A stretch of 64,000 nt of DNA, from positions 6,392,572 through 6,456,571 of the forward strand of contig JAQFVV010006238.1 of NCBI GenBank assembly GCA_028023455.1. Direction: 5' to 3'. Below are positions 24,160 through 35,579 of this stretch, piece by piece (the first letter of the stretch is position 1; the number at the start of each line of letters is the position of its first letter). The DNA is from Epiperipatus broadwayi. Taxonomy: Eukaryota > Onychophora > Udeonychophora > Euonychophora > Peripatidae. The translations under genes were made by a program, and so were the position numbers. The notes under the pieces were generated by a model. It saw nothing but the letters and a program-made list of their open reading frames with translations, was not told the DNA's origin and searched no databases.

Positions 24160-24681
24160 CACTAGGATATTCAAGCATTAGATTTAAAATACCAGGTCAA
24201 GCCCAGCAATTTATTTAATGGTTAACTATTAAGTAAAATATCTGAATTTTTCTGCCATCCATATGTCTTGAAATCCAGCTATCTAATTTAAATAGTCATA
24301 TGGGATTGAACTAAGTTCAGATACATTATAAACTGTTCTGAGGATAGGGATATTCTGAAAAAATTGTTAAGAGCTATTGGCATACTTATTAGATAACATT
24401 TGTAATACAAACTTAATAAATTAGATCATGTGACATATGACTTCATTTCTTTGCGATTATATTTTTTGCACTTAAGGTTTTGGTGATTTTATATTGTCAA
24501 ACTATTAATATATGGTATATTTGAACTTGGTTCAGTCCCATATGGTTATTTAAGTTAGATAGCCGGATTTGAAGACATATGGATGTCTGAAAATTTCAGA
24601 TTTTCTACTTAATAGTTAACCATTAGATAAAGTGCTGGGCTTGACCTGCTATTTTAAATCTAATGCTTGAATATCCCAGTG

Positions 24682-24719
24682 CCTCATTGAGGAAAGCCAG
24701 AAGCTAGAAACAACTGAGG
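24682..24719 (+). ncRNA. Hammerhead-like motif, family C, C3 changed
   Basis: CCTCA, TTGAGGA (C3 to T), AAGCCAGAAGCTA, GAAA, CAAC, TGAGG. Stem I CCTCA/TGAGG is perfect, and stem II AGC/GCT is kept, but stem III is no longer a palindrome. Confidence 0.4.
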
Positions 24720-25174
24720 ATAGGGATATTCTGAAAAGCTTATTAAGAACTATTGACATGCTCATTAGATAATAAGTGTTAAAATAATATAAGTATATTG
24801 TAAAATAAATAGCAAAAATAGGTATGGATATAATAGTAGTAAAATTATAAAGTAGAATAAAATTTAAACATATTAAAAACTGAATTATTAAAAAACACAT
24901 TATTCATTTATCATTTTCTCTTATTACAGATATCTCTGGTAATGTACATAGTTCATATGTTATTGACAATATATCATCGTTACTGAAATGAAAGATCTTT
25001 GTTTTTTACTGATATTCTTTACAATAAAATGTCACATGACCTTTTTCTTATGCTTACCCAAGCTATTAAAACAATTGCAAATTTTTCACACAATAGTGCC
25101 ATCTATTGGGAGCTGTACCAATCAAGAGATGCTAGAAGGTTGTGCATTATAATCTCAATCCATAGCCTATCTTT

Positions 25175-25219
25175 CCAACATTCTGAGACTAGTTTCTAGT
25201 GATTGGTTTTTATCAGATC
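25175..25219 (-). ncRNA. Eroded hammerhead core, family C
   Basis: Minus strand: GGAT, CTGATAA (G8 to A), AAACCAATCACTA, GAAA, CTAGT, C, TCAGA. GAAA and the palindromic stem III ACTAGT are perfect; stem II and stem I are not. Confidence 0.35.
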
Positions 25220-25225
25220 CAAGGC

Positions 25226-25270
25226 CTCCCACTGGTGAAAGCCATAACTAGAAATCATTTTGAGGATATC
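25226..25270 (+). ncRNA. Eroded hammerhead core, family C
   Basis: CTCCCA, CTGGTGA (A6 to G), AAGCCATAACTA, GAAA, TCATTTTGAGGA. Only core order and GAAA are kept. Confidence 0.3.
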
Positions 25271-25659
25271 GTTTAAGTAGGCATGGATTAGGACTATAAT
25301 GCACAATCTTCTAGCATCTATGGTTACTACAGTTTGCACTAGATGGCACACAATTGTATAAAAATTTGCTACTGCTTCAATAATAAAATATATAAATTAA
25401 TGATAAACTAAATCATAGTTTGGACTTTATAAATTAGATCGTTTCCAAATTATATCTACAGATTTAAAAGCAATATTATCTATACCACACTGAGTGACTA
25501 ATCTATATTTTATAACATATCTTTTCAAAGGCTTGTTAGGAATACAAATAACACACTGTTTTTAAAAGCAAGCAAATGTTTACAATTGGATTAGCTGTTT
25601 TTCATCTGAGATATTGCAATGGTAGCAAGTGGTACCTTTTAGTTTTTCTTTTCAATTCG

Positions 25660-28600
25660 GATTTATTAATCTTCAGTGTGGATTTCTTTCTGACAGGATT
25701 GAATGCAATTGAAATTGAGACCAGCTATCAATGAAACATTTTTGGTTTGTTTTCTCCTTTGTATCTTTGGCATATACTATCCTGTTTATTTTTTTGAATG
25801 TGTTAGAGAGGTCTTTTGGGGTCATTGTTATATATGGATTTACACCTTGTACACCATAAGGCATAGATGATAAATACCCTGAAACTGATGTCGGCAAAGA
25901 CTTTTTTTTTGAATGAGTCAAATAGGCTATATATTATTGAATGAATGTTATCAAGTTCTTGGCATAAAAAAGTTGATCCAGCATTTCATATTTGATGCAA
26001 AGATAGATGTTCTACATTTTGGCAGTTTCTTTTATATGTGTGGGTAGTGAATCAAGGTTAATTTTAAGTAAAAAAAATCACAATATTTTGGTTCAAATAA
26101 CCAGAAATTCAATTTATGACAAAATTGTTTGATGGTGATGTCAGGCACAGTTTTATCATAATCTTGTATAGGATGTAAAAGTGAATTTTTCAGTACTTAA
26201 ATTTATTTTGAGTGATTTGAAAACCAAATGTTTTATAGACAATAAAGGAGTAGTGTCTTCAGGTATCCTTGAATAGGAGGTTTATCTGCGGGATTGATTT
26301 TACAGGATGTTTGTAAATATGGGATTTTTTTTGCACATGCAGAGATTATATTGTTTTTTTGAGGGGAGGGATTCTGAATATCTAAATTGAATGATGTTCT
26401 AGACCAAATTGTGAGAGTGAATTTGTGAGATGTTTTATGGATCTCAAGATTGCCTTTTCCCCCATAAGAATTTCCTGCAAAGTGAGTCTATTCGATTAGA
26501 AAAAGCTTTGGAGTAAAGTGTTGTTGGAGTGTCATACATGATTTTTGTCATCATCAGCATGCTAAAAAGTGATATCTTAGTATAAAGTGATTGGTTGAAT
26601 TTTATTAATGAATTGACTATAATTTCTATTTTATTTTTTAAGTATATTTTCTATAAGTGGGAGCATTGGTGAATGATAGTAGTAAAAATGGAATCTAAAG
26701 AATGATTTAGTTTTGCCTTTAAAATGTTTTATTATGCCACTACCAGCGTAAATGTGCCAGGCCCAGTATTTTTCCATGGTGAATGTTAATTTATATTTGT
26801 TTATATACTTTGAATAAATCCTTAGAAGTTTAAGAATGTATTTTTTTTTGGATGGCAAAATGATTGAGAGATTATTCATGTAAGCTATAAATAAGAAGTT
26901 GGTGTTTAGGCAGGTATGTTAATTCCAAGTATTTCATTTTTTTGTGATGTTTATTAAGGGTTTATATAGTCAGTAAGGCACTAAGAAGGAATCTTTGTGT
27001 GATGGAATGATGAGGTATAATTGGGAGTATGATTTTGCCATTTAGAGTAACATATATTTTACAGTTTAATAATAGATTAGCCAGTAGATATAAGGAGGCG
27101 TTTGGTACTTTATTCTGTTTTACAATTTTAAGAAGAGTATTTATCAATATCATGCAAAGACCGCCTCTATGTTTAGCTGAATAGCAATTGGACTGTATTT
27201 TTTGTTGTTTTTTTATTGTTTCTCTAGTTGTTTTGAAAAGAAATACAGCCTGTCCTGTTGATGATATTTTTTTAATAATTGCATTTTTGATCATTTTGGT
27301 ATAATATGGAGCTCTATTTCATCTTTGATCACTGATTCTATTATTTTGATGTCAAGGGTAGATATTGAAATTGGATGTAAATCTGTTACTGTGGAAACCA
27401 TTTCTTTTTTTTTAATAAATGACATATGAGTTATTTGATAGTGTTCTGGTATTCTACATATGGCTTTAGATAAAAATTTGTAAGGGCTGACATGTATTGA
27501 GCTCTAAATTCATTAAGATGTGTATATACAAATATAGGGATTTCATCCATTTCAAGATGGCATGAATATGAGACTCTTATTTTTTATATAAAGTCATTAG
27601 AAGTTGATTTTTTTTCTGGTATGCTGTATGAAGGTTGTGATAGATTCAGTGAAAGATTTTCTTGAAACTTGACTTTAAGATGTAACAATATTTGCTCCAG
27701 CATGAAATCTCCACAAATAGTATCTTTCTGTATTTTCATGGCAGATGGTACTCGAACTGAAGGGAGTTGATCTAATGACATATATAATTTTTGGTTAAGA
27801 TGTGTGACTTGTTTAAGTATATTTTTATCTTTTTTTGTTGCTATGTGTTTTTTAAATTGTTCTGAAATAGATTAGAATGTTTTCTTTAATTCTACAAATC
27901 TGGGGCACGATGTTAAAATGATTTTGTTGTGTTATCCATAAGACTTAGAAGTTTTGTTGGGGATGGTTTGGTCCTGGGTAGATGATTGATATTGAATTAT
28001 AATATATTAACAAATGCATGTCATGTTTGGACAAGATCCATAGGTATACATTTCATTTTGGGCAAATAAATTTATATTTTTGAGAAAAGAAATTCAGGAA
28101 TGCATAATAATGAAAGATCTGATAGTTCTTCCAATAATGATATTGATTTGACATTGAAATTAAGATTCAGAGATAGTATAACAACTCCATGATGGAAAAA
28201 TGTTCATTATGTTATGTAATGTTGATGAATAGAACACCAAGTCTATTAGCAATGAGTATCTACCATTATTAAAAGATATCGACTTTTCTGCTAGAAATCC
28301 CTTTCCAATCATTATTGGGAATGAAAAAAGATGAAACCATTTATAGGTAAAGTTTCATATAACATGTTGAAATCCCCTACAAGTAATATTAAATGTGGAA
28401 GTGTTCTCAAATTTGGAGTTCAAAATTAGAATTAATCTGTTTGGAATGATGGGGCATGGAAGAATGTATATAATTGTTAGGATTAGTATTATTTTGTAGT
28501 AAAGAGTGATAATTAAATATATGCATCAATATATATGTTAAATGAGTTGAAAGGGCATTTTTTATTAAATGATGATGCCTATTCCTGCTGATGGTGTGTC

Positions 28601-28990
28601 TGATGTTTTTGAAAAGGCCGTGAACCCTTTATTATATGGGTTAATTTGTGATCCACTGTAAATTTTTTTTATGATGCCAAATATGTATGGTTGGACAATA
28701 TTATACCATTTAGTTAGAAGTTTAATTTTTTTTCAGGAGTTATATTAAGTTTCATTTAGTGTGTGTTTATTTTCTATATATATATATATATATATTGTTA
28801 AAAGAAGGTTGCCTTGACAACAGTTTGAGATTATTAACTGTTATCTATATTGGGATTGTCCAAATGTTGACTGGTTTCTAATAGTTATATATATATATAG
28901 TTGACTTACCAGCATTATTGATGTTATTATCTATGACTTTAAAAAATACTTTTTAAAGTGTGTTGTATTAGATTTTATAACACTACATAA
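25660..28990 (-). pseudogene. Old APE-type LINE, ORF2 (endonuclease plus reverse transcriptase), L1/Tx1-like
   Basis: Read on the minus strand with many frameshifts. Near 28400-28360 the translation LILLVGDFNM carries the GDFN motif of AP-like endonucleases, preceded by SDTPSAGIGIII (about 28600). At about 27440-27330 a THMSFIKK...DLHPISI stretch matches the early RT region. At 27294-26962 an open segment ends in HHSITQRFLLSALLTI, the position of the (G)xxQG-x-PLSALLF motif. At about 26890-26870 the catalytic Y-A/M-D-D box is YMNN, so both aspartates are lost. The last part (25921-25673) is still open. The element is dead and clearly older than the RTE copy nested in its ORF1. Clade by motif style only. 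Confidence 0.6.
28794..28887 (-). repeat. Family-E repeat inserted in the LINE endonuclease region
   Basis: Inverted copy of the 21446-21537 unit, starting TGTTAAAAGAAGGTTGCC and ending GGTTTCTAATAGTTA between TA runs (28775-28793, 28886-28900). It interrupts the 5' part of the LINE ORF2 remnant, so it inserted after that LINE. Confidence 0.55.
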
Positions 28991-29179
28991 TATGATCAAA
29001 GATAAATAGAAAAAAATAAATTCCGTTAGGTGTACTGGGTTATTGTTACAATGTGGATGATAGCCAATCATTAGTATCACCTGATCTCACTTGCTTATAT
29101 TGATACACTTACCATTTCCATAGAGCAATGTTCTTCATCTAATGATAATGGTAAAGTTGCAGAGTTTTTAGGATTGTTT

Positions 29180-29975
29180 AGTTTAACTTTTTTAAGTGAT
29201 TCAACCGATGTAGGAAGTATTTCTTCACCACTGTCATCCATTGCTAAATCCTTTGCTTTTTTTAACTCTTACTTTTCCTTGCAGTGTTTATAATTATCTC
29301 CTTTGGAATGATAATGAAAATATCCATTATATCCAGTGATGGTTTGTTTAGGAAGATTATTATAGGTGCTATATTGGCAGGGGGATTTTGCATTAAAAAA
29401 TTGTCATTAGATTTCTCTCTTTTTTTTTTTTTTGGTATTAGGATTGACTATTTGTGGGGCTAATTCTTATGCTATTTTTTATTCTCTTCTGGTTTTGACA
29501 TCTGTTCTAGATACTTTTTATTTTCTAATTCTACTTGTTGACTAGTGCTTACTCCCTTTGGACATTAATGGATGGGTGTTGCTCTCGTGTTGCATTGAAT
29601 GCAGTATAGCTTGGAGCAGTTGCTGATAAGATGACTACACTGTTTAGAATAAAAGCACTGGAATTTTAATCCACTTATTATTAACAATTATTAATAATAA
29701 TGTAGCTTCTTGATCTGTTATTTGTATGAGGATATTATTGCGATTTATATTTTCTCATAATTTTACTTTACATACATAACTATTATTAAGTAGTCTTGCA
29801 TTGGTGGTCGAGAGGTCAGCGTGACTGCCTTGCACTTGCAGGCAATTGTCCAGGTTGCGGGTTCACGTACCGGCCGATGCTATTACACTTAAAAAAAAAA
29901 ACTATTATTAAGTATTAGAATAGGTGTATTTTTAATATACGTAGATAAAATCGGCAATGGAATAATCAAGGTAAG
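29180..29975 (-). pseudogene. LINE ORF1 (gag-like) with zinc-knuckle remnants, C-terminal part
   Basis: The minus-strand translation near 29660-29610 gives CFYSKQCSHLISNC, a C-x2-C-x4-H-x4-C knuckle with the second Cys changed to Ser, then CIQCNTR, the start of a second knuckle. Near 29340-29270 a further GYFHYHSKGDNYKHCK piece resembles a third, eroded one. Tandem CCHC knuckles at the ORF1 C-terminus, directly upstream of an APE-RT ORF2, are usual for several LINE clades. A SINE (29793-29899) and an RTE element (29976-31612) split this ORF1. Confidence 0.5.
29793..29899 (+). mobile_element. tRNA-derived SINE 5 with a 15-bp TSD
   Basis: The tRNA-like body (TTGCATTGGTGGTCGAGAGG, box B GCGGGTTCACGTACCGG, CCGATGCTATTACACTT, A run) is bounded by perfect 15-bp repeats AACTATTATTAAGTA at 29778-29792 and 29900-29914. 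Anticodon-side sequence GCACTTGCAGGCAATT marks the same subtype as SINE 10. Confidence 0.85.
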
Positions 29976-31612
29976 TCATCATCATCATCATCATCAACCA
30001 TTATCAATCCACTGCAGGATGAAGGTCTCTCCAAGTTTAATCCATCTTCTCCGATCTTTAGCTTCTCTTCTCCACATCACCCCTGCACACTTTCTTATTT
30101 CATCCATCCATCTCACATGTGGTCTCTTTCTGGGTCTTTTACAATCTCTTGGAATCCAGTTTAAAATTTCAATTGTCCATCTATTATCATCTCTTCTAGC
30201 AATATGTCCAGCCCAACTCCACTTTAATCTTTTAATTTTTTCAATTAGGTCAGTAACACCTGTTTGTTCTCTTACCCATACATTGCGTTTTTGATCTCTT
30301 ATTGTTACTCCCAACATACATCTTTCCATACTTCTTTGAGTGGTCTGAAGTCTCCGTATTGCTCTTCCATTAAGTGTCCAAGTCTCAGATCCATAAGTAA
30401 GAACTGGTAAAACACAACTGTTAAAAACCTTCCTTTTCAAACACATAGGCATATTTCCTTTTAGTATCAAGTTATTTCCACCAAAAGCACTCCAACCAAG
30501 TTTAATTCTATGATTAATTTTTTCCATTATGTTTCCATCTGTTTTAATAATCTGACCAAGGTAGTTGTAACTGGTAACTTCCTCCAATTCATCATAATCA
30601 AGCTTTATTTTCATATTTTGAGCAAATTGATTAAACATTACTTTAGTCTTTTTAACATTTATTTTTAGTCCTACTTTCCTACTTTCATCTGATAATTCCT
30701 TCAACATATCCTGCAGCTGTGAAGCATTATTGGCAAAAACAACTACATCATCTGCGAAATCTAAATGACTTAAATAATCTCCATTTATTTTCACTCCTTT
30801 AGTTTCCCATTTTAATCCACAAAATACTTCTTTCAGCACTGTTGTAAAAAGTTTTGGAGATATGGAGTCACCTTGTCTTACACCTTTCTCAATGTTGACT
30901 TTCCCAGTATGATTATGTAATCTAATTGTTGCTGTTGCATTTTTATAAATATTCTTCAAAATATGACAATATCCTGGATCTATACCTTGATGATCCAATG
31001 CTTTAATCACTGAAGAAATGTTTATAGAATCAAATGCCTTTTCATAATCTACAAATCCAAAACATAATGACAACTCATATTCATTCGTCCTTTCTATAAC
31101 TTCTCTCAACACCTGGATATGATCTACTGTACTAAAACCACTTTTAAATCCAGCTTGTTCTCTTGGTTGGTGGAAATCCAAAGTTCTCTGTAGACGAGTT
31201 GTAATTATCTTGGTAAAAATTTTATATAAAACTGATAAAAGGCTGATAGGTCTGTAATTTCTAATATCTTCTTTATCACCTTTTTTAAATATTAATATTA
31301 TTACTGCATTCTTCCAATCTTCTGGTACATCTTTATCATTTAGACATTTGGTATATAACTTTGCTAAAATTGTTTCTATTTCTTCACCTGCTTCTTTTAA
31401 TATATCAATTATAATTCCAGCATTACCTGGAGCCTTTCCTTTCTTCATACATTTAATTGCGTGTCTCACTTCTACATTTAAAATTCTGGGCAATTCGGAA
31501 GATGTAATAGATATAGGAGGTACTTGTTCTTTATTACTATTGTTTAGTATATCTGTGATATGATTTTCTTTATTTGGGTTAATTAAAATTAGCACATATT
31601 GATCCAAAATTT
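29976..31612 (-). mobile_element. RTE-type LINE, 5'-truncated
   Basis: The 3' end (left side) is a short trinucleotide tail (TCATCATCATCATCA, thus TGATGA repeats on the sense strand), typical of RTE elements. The 5' end stops inside ORF2, before any endonuclease, at about 31612. The flanks on both sides read as parts of an older LINE ORF1 on the same strand, so this is a nested insertion. No clear TSD was seen. Confidence 0.75.
29994..31607 (-). CDS. RTE reverse transcriptase, 537 codons, open but lacking the endonuclease
   Basis: A long uninterrupted frame encodes the reverse transcriptase and C-terminal domain of an RTE-type ORF2 protein, which would copy the element's RNA at the nicked target. 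Motifs in order: KGKAPGNAGI (about residues 56-65), NYRPISLLSVLYKIF (117-131), motif A FVDYEKAFD (185-193), GVRQGDSISP (242-251), catalytic FADD (284-287), INVKKTKVM, then the C-terminal Y-G-S-E-T-W and WAGHIARR segments usual in this family. The catalytic aspartates D187, D286 and D287 are present. The N-terminal AP endonuclease, some 200-300 residues in complete members, is missing, and the first Met is simply the first available one, so the copy is not autonomous. The intact frame implies a recent insertion. Confidence 0.8.
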   Translation of the reverse strand: MDQYVLILINPNKENHITDILNNSNKEQVPPISITSSELPRILNVEVRHAIKCMKKGKAPGNAGIIIDILKEAGEEIETILAKLYTKCLNDKDVPEDWKNAVIILIFKKGDKEDIRNYRPISLLSVLYKIFTKIITTRLQRTLDFHQPREQAGFKSGFSTVDHIQVLREVIERTNEYELSLCFGFVDYEKAFDSINISSVIKALDHQGIDPGYCHILKNIYKNATATIRLHNHTGKVNIEKGVRQGDSISPKLFTTVLKEVFCGLKWETKGVKINGDYLSHLDFADDVVVFANNASQLQDMLKELSDESRKVGLKINVKKTKVMFNQFAQNMKIKLDYDELEEVTSYNYLGQIIKTDGNIMEKINHRIKLGWSAFGGNNLILKGNMPMCLKRKVFNSCVLPVLTYGSETWTLNGRAIRRLQTTQRSMERCMLGVTIRDQKRNVWVREQTGVTDLIEKIKRLKWSWAGHIARRDDNRWTIEILNWIPRDCKRPRKRPHVRWMDEIRKCAGVMWRREAKDRRRWIKLGETFILQWIDNG

Positions 31613-32107
31613 TAATTTCTTTTTCTCGTCATTATCAAATTTTATTACTAAATATCTTGGGTATGAGTTTCTGCAATGCATATGATTATATTGTATAGTT
31701 TTTTTTCTTTAATCTTGTTAATAAAAGTTCTATAGAAAATCCATAGAGAAAATAATCTTTACCTGTGATTGCCATTATTAATGAGCGGTCCATAAAATAT
31801 CTATTGAAAGATTTAAAAAGATCCTTTGGTATAATAGCTTTGAAAACTTCTGAAATTTTTGTTAAACTATCATTGATCTAGGCTTCTTGTGGATCTATAG
31901 CATTGAGATCCATAATCTTTGATAAAAAAAAAATAGTTTCATAAGATCTCTAACGGTTGAACGGTGAAATCTAAAAGTTGGTTGTATTCTCATTCTATTA
32001 ACTGTTTGTGATTCATTTTTATTTCTCCACTCATAGTTTTTAGCAATATTCCACATGTAGTCTGTGGCGGCAGACATTTTGGCTAGATACTGATTTTTAC
32101 TGTCCAT
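31613..32107 (-). pseudogene. N-terminal part of the interrupted LINE ORF1
   Basis: On the far side of the RTE insertion a minus-strand frame opens with MDSKNQYLAKMSAATDYMW (ATG at 32105-32107) and continues to about 31895, then breaks. Charged, Lys/Arg-rich content and strand fit an ORF1 start for the element whose knuckles lie at 29.2-29.7 kb. Linkage of the two pieces is inference from position and strand. Confidence 0.35.
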
Positions 32108-32119
32108 TTTTATATATAA

Positions 32120-35100
32120 TCCTATGCGATTTTTAGATTTTTTTTAAAATCAAATTAAAAGGATTTTCTACATATATTTTATAGAAAACTTACTTTACTG
32201 ACTTGTATCTGTAAATTGTCAATATTTCACTGGATTTACTAGCACAATTTGAAGCTTCTCCAAACACTAACTGCTCTGGTGAGTATTACTATTTTATAGC
32301 TTATATATATATACACACACATATGGTGCAATATCTACCTGTTCAAATTCAAGTCAAGTAAATTTAAAATTTTCTTTAATATATTCTGATTTACCTTTCA
32401 GATAGCTGAACTATAACAGTTAACTATCCAATATTGGTCAGTAAATGGATATTTAATGTCTAACTATTTTATAAAGGGTTATTGGAAAGGTATTTGTCCT
32501 ATAATGAACTATTTACAAAAAAATAATTTTTATATGCAAATTGTTTGACTATTAAATTATAAAACAAAACTTTCCAGGTCTTAAAATTAAAAATAAATGT
32601 TTATTTATATCATAAATCAATATATTCTCATAACTCACACAAACTCATATGTAAGAAATAAAGAATTATGTGTATTACAGCAAGTATAATTACATTTGCA
32701 CGTTTAATAGAATTACTACCAAACTACAATTCTCTTGAGATTTTGCATCTTTAAATTTTATATTAACTTAACCCTCTATTAAAGTGAATGCTTTATTTTA
32801 AAAATTAAAAAAATAAAATAAATTGTATCTACAAAGTGATAAGTTATGGGTAACTATCACAATACTGATTGAGTGATATCAATTGGATGATCATAGGAAT
32901 GTATTGTCTTCTCAATGAACTAACTGCCTTCTGACAGAGTTCTTAGTGTATATATATATATCATATGATTTTTAAAAATAAAATTGTCCATTTACCAGAG
33001 TTTTCCCATATGAATAACCAAATAGTTATAACAACCCAATAAATTTTTAGGTAATTTTTAATTAAAATATCTATTAACACTTTATATTGGACTCTTGGCA
33101 CATCATCGATGATGTCAAAAATCTGAAATTGAGTCTGGGATGAATAAACTTGAAAATGTTTCCAGCAAGTTTGGATTTTTTTTCCAAATATCTATCCTAT
33201 CTTCAGCCCAGATAACCATCTAATATTGTTTGATAAACTGGTATCTAGTTTTTCTTAGCTTGAAACTAAAACAAGCTTGAAAAACTTGAATTTTTATTCC
33301 TCAATAATTTTCTTTACTGTCCCTCTTTGAGGTACTATTAAAAAAGCCTTGGTTTTCTTTTCATTTCACTTAATATTTATTTATGGCATAAATAAGCCAT
33401 TCATATTTCTTTAGTATAGTTATAAACATATATAAAATATTTTATATACATCTTCACTCATATTTAAACTTATGTTTACTTAACTATAGACATAACAAAT
33501 ATCAATAGATCATTTAATTCTTTCAGCCAACTATAGTATTATAAGCAAGAACAGTTCTTTTTATATTCTAATGAATCTTTCCAAATACATTCTTGTATGA
33601 CACTGTCATACTGCTTACAATAAGCTCTCTATGGAAGAATATTTCTTCTGTGCCAAAGTTAGTTTCAATTTTTGTTCTTAGATGGCAGCTGTAATCAGAA
33701 GATAAAAACAGTTCACAATAATTTTTACTCTATGTTCAATTAAAATGTAGAATAAATTTTTTATTTCAAATATATTTTCATTTTTAATGATATTTTTGAC
33801 TAAACATAAAATATAATTTATTTTTATAATTACTGAATAATTTTTTTAAGAATTTTGTGTTGACTTTTACTTTAACTAAAAACCCAGATGTCTTTTTTTT
33901 CTTAAATGTAATTTTAATATTTGTAAATTATTAAAATACTTTTATTATAATTATTATTATTCATTTTAAAAATATTTTAAATAATAATCAAGTTAATATA
34001 ATTTTTTTAGTTAACTTTTTCAGTCTGAAAAATTCATATGAAAAATTAAGCATATATTTGAAGCCTCAACTTTAATTACATTTAATGTTCTGCATAGAGT
34101 TAATCTTATAATAGATGGCACTAGCATTGAGAAAGGAAAACTATTCTTATTTTACATACAATCAATCTGATTTTTTTTATATAAATGTGTTTCCTATGTG
34201 GTTTTCTTTAATGATGTACTTGTCTCAATAAAATTGCTATGTGATTTAGCACAGTTGTAGAATGGTGGGTTTAAAGATAGACTCCTTGAGTGAAACTTAA
34301 CCTGTCACTTCTGTTGAAAAGGTCACATGATCTTTTAAAGCAAACTGTTCTATCTTTTTATCTCAATAAAATTTGATACATTTTAGAATATATGTTAAAG
34401 GGACGGTTAACAATGGTACCCTCCCCCCCATATGACCATTTAAATAGTTGTTATACTCTATTCCCCAAACATCTCATTATCTGATTTCTTTATGATAAAT
34501 TAATAAGTATTAATACATATGTATTGCGTTTATACAAATTTGAAATTTAATTAAAAATGCACAGGTAATTAAAACTTCCTGTTTAAGAATTTACGTTACC
34601 TTACAATTATCTAAAGTGCGTACTATTTTAATCGCTAGTTTCAATATCCTCTCCCTTATTATTTTCAATATTCATTTTACCAACAGATTTGAAATAAAAA
34701 GCATTGTGTATATTATTAATATCTGCAAGGGAAGAAAAAATACATTTGCTTATATTAATGTTTTTTTTTAAAAAAGACTGTTGATATGTTTTAATCTGCG
34801 TCAATACTCCGTGGCTGATTTGATTTTTAATTAGTTTTTGCAATCGAAGTTCAAATGAGAGAGCAAAAAAAAACACGCTCTAAGTCATCGAGTCATCATG
34901 TTTGGGTTTACTTTTTCTTTCAACAGAATTTAAATCTAAACATGATAGACAGATCTGTTTTATTTTCAAAAAAGAATATGAAAACTTTCATTGCTGAAAG
35001 ATAATTAACAGTTCGAAGTGGGGGAGGGTGTAATTTTAATTTAACAAATATATATTCAATAATATACTAATAAAAACCTAAAATTTAAAATACAATTGAT

Positions 35101-35190
35101 GCTTTAATATTAATTCTATTTATTTATAGCAAGTTTTATTATGTACGTTCATTATTTGCTATATTTAAACAGTGACATTTGCTGCATAGG
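32120..35190. other. AT-rich stretch, one weak open frame
   Basis: The minus-strand frame 34628-34876 (82 codons, ending SVGKMNIENNKGEDIETSD) has a more protein-like composition than other AT-rich frames and could be a last exon, but I see no convincing acceptor and recognise no family. The rest holds nothing. Confidence 0.25.
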
Positions 35191-35197
35191 CTAGAGC

Positions 35198-35222
35198 ATG
35201 CCATTTGCAGGATGTGCCGTAC
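35198..35222 (+). CDS. Candidate very short first coding exon
   Basis: ATGCCATTTGCAGGATGTGCCGTAC reads MPFAGCAV plus one base and is directly followed by GTAAGTGAG, a near-perfect splice donor. The stretch has CpGs and is less AT-rich than its surroundings. No second exon was found; the evidence is only the donor and composition. Confidence 0.2.
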
Positions 35223-35535
35223 GTAAGTGAGCAGAAACTCTTAAAAATCAAATAAATGCTGCAACAATTCAAAAAATTATCGGCAAATGTCATTTTTGTG
35301 TGTTCCCGGCAAGCTTTTTGAAAGAAACATAATTATATAATAAGAAATCATCTCTATTCACTCGCATCCTTAAACAGTGATGTTATAACTGAAATACAGG
35401 CTTATTATATACCTGTATCAATATAAGTAATATATAGGGTATATAAGCACAGACTTTTACACGACCCATCGCTCACCACTCTATCTCATATCACTGATAC
35501 ACTTGAAGACGTATATGTCGAAAAGATAAATAATC

Positions 35536-35579
35536 ACCAATATATATATTTCATGCTAAACCAGCAATCATCAGTTGGT
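35536..35579 (-). ncRNA. Hammerhead-like motif, family A, intact core
   Basis: Minus strand: ACCAA, CTGATGA, TTGCT...AGCAT with loop GGTTT, GAAA, TATATATA, TTGGT. All core bases are conserved. Stem I is five base pairs, stem III is a TA palindrome. Confidence 0.6.

Larger units (their letters stand above)
24009..24790. repeat. Family-C fold-back element
   Basis: 24009-24130 is the reverse complement of 24333-24455 (GCAAAGAAAT, GTCACATGA, CCAATAGCTCTTAACAA, TATCCCTATCCTCAG blocks), and 24170-24325 is the reverse complement of 24545-24680 (TCAAGCATTAGATTTAAAAT). A third copy of the outer block closes the structure at 24690-24790. The result is a nested palindrome of about 780 bp with one hammerhead-like core per arm. 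Confidence 0.65.
25029..25395. repeat. Family-C fold-back element, short
   Basis: Arms 25029-25200 and 25235-25395 are diverged reverse complements: TGCTAGAAGGTTGTGCATTATA against TATAATGCACAATCTTCTAGCA-like, and AATAGTGCCATCTA against TAGATGGCACACAATT. The loop is only a few tens of bases. GTCACATGACC at the left end matches the ends of other family-C elements. Confidence 0.6.

Noticed and set aside
30019-31563. Plus-strand open frames at 30019-30294 and 31348-31563
   Set aside because: Antisense shadows of the RTE reverse transcriptase on the minus strand.
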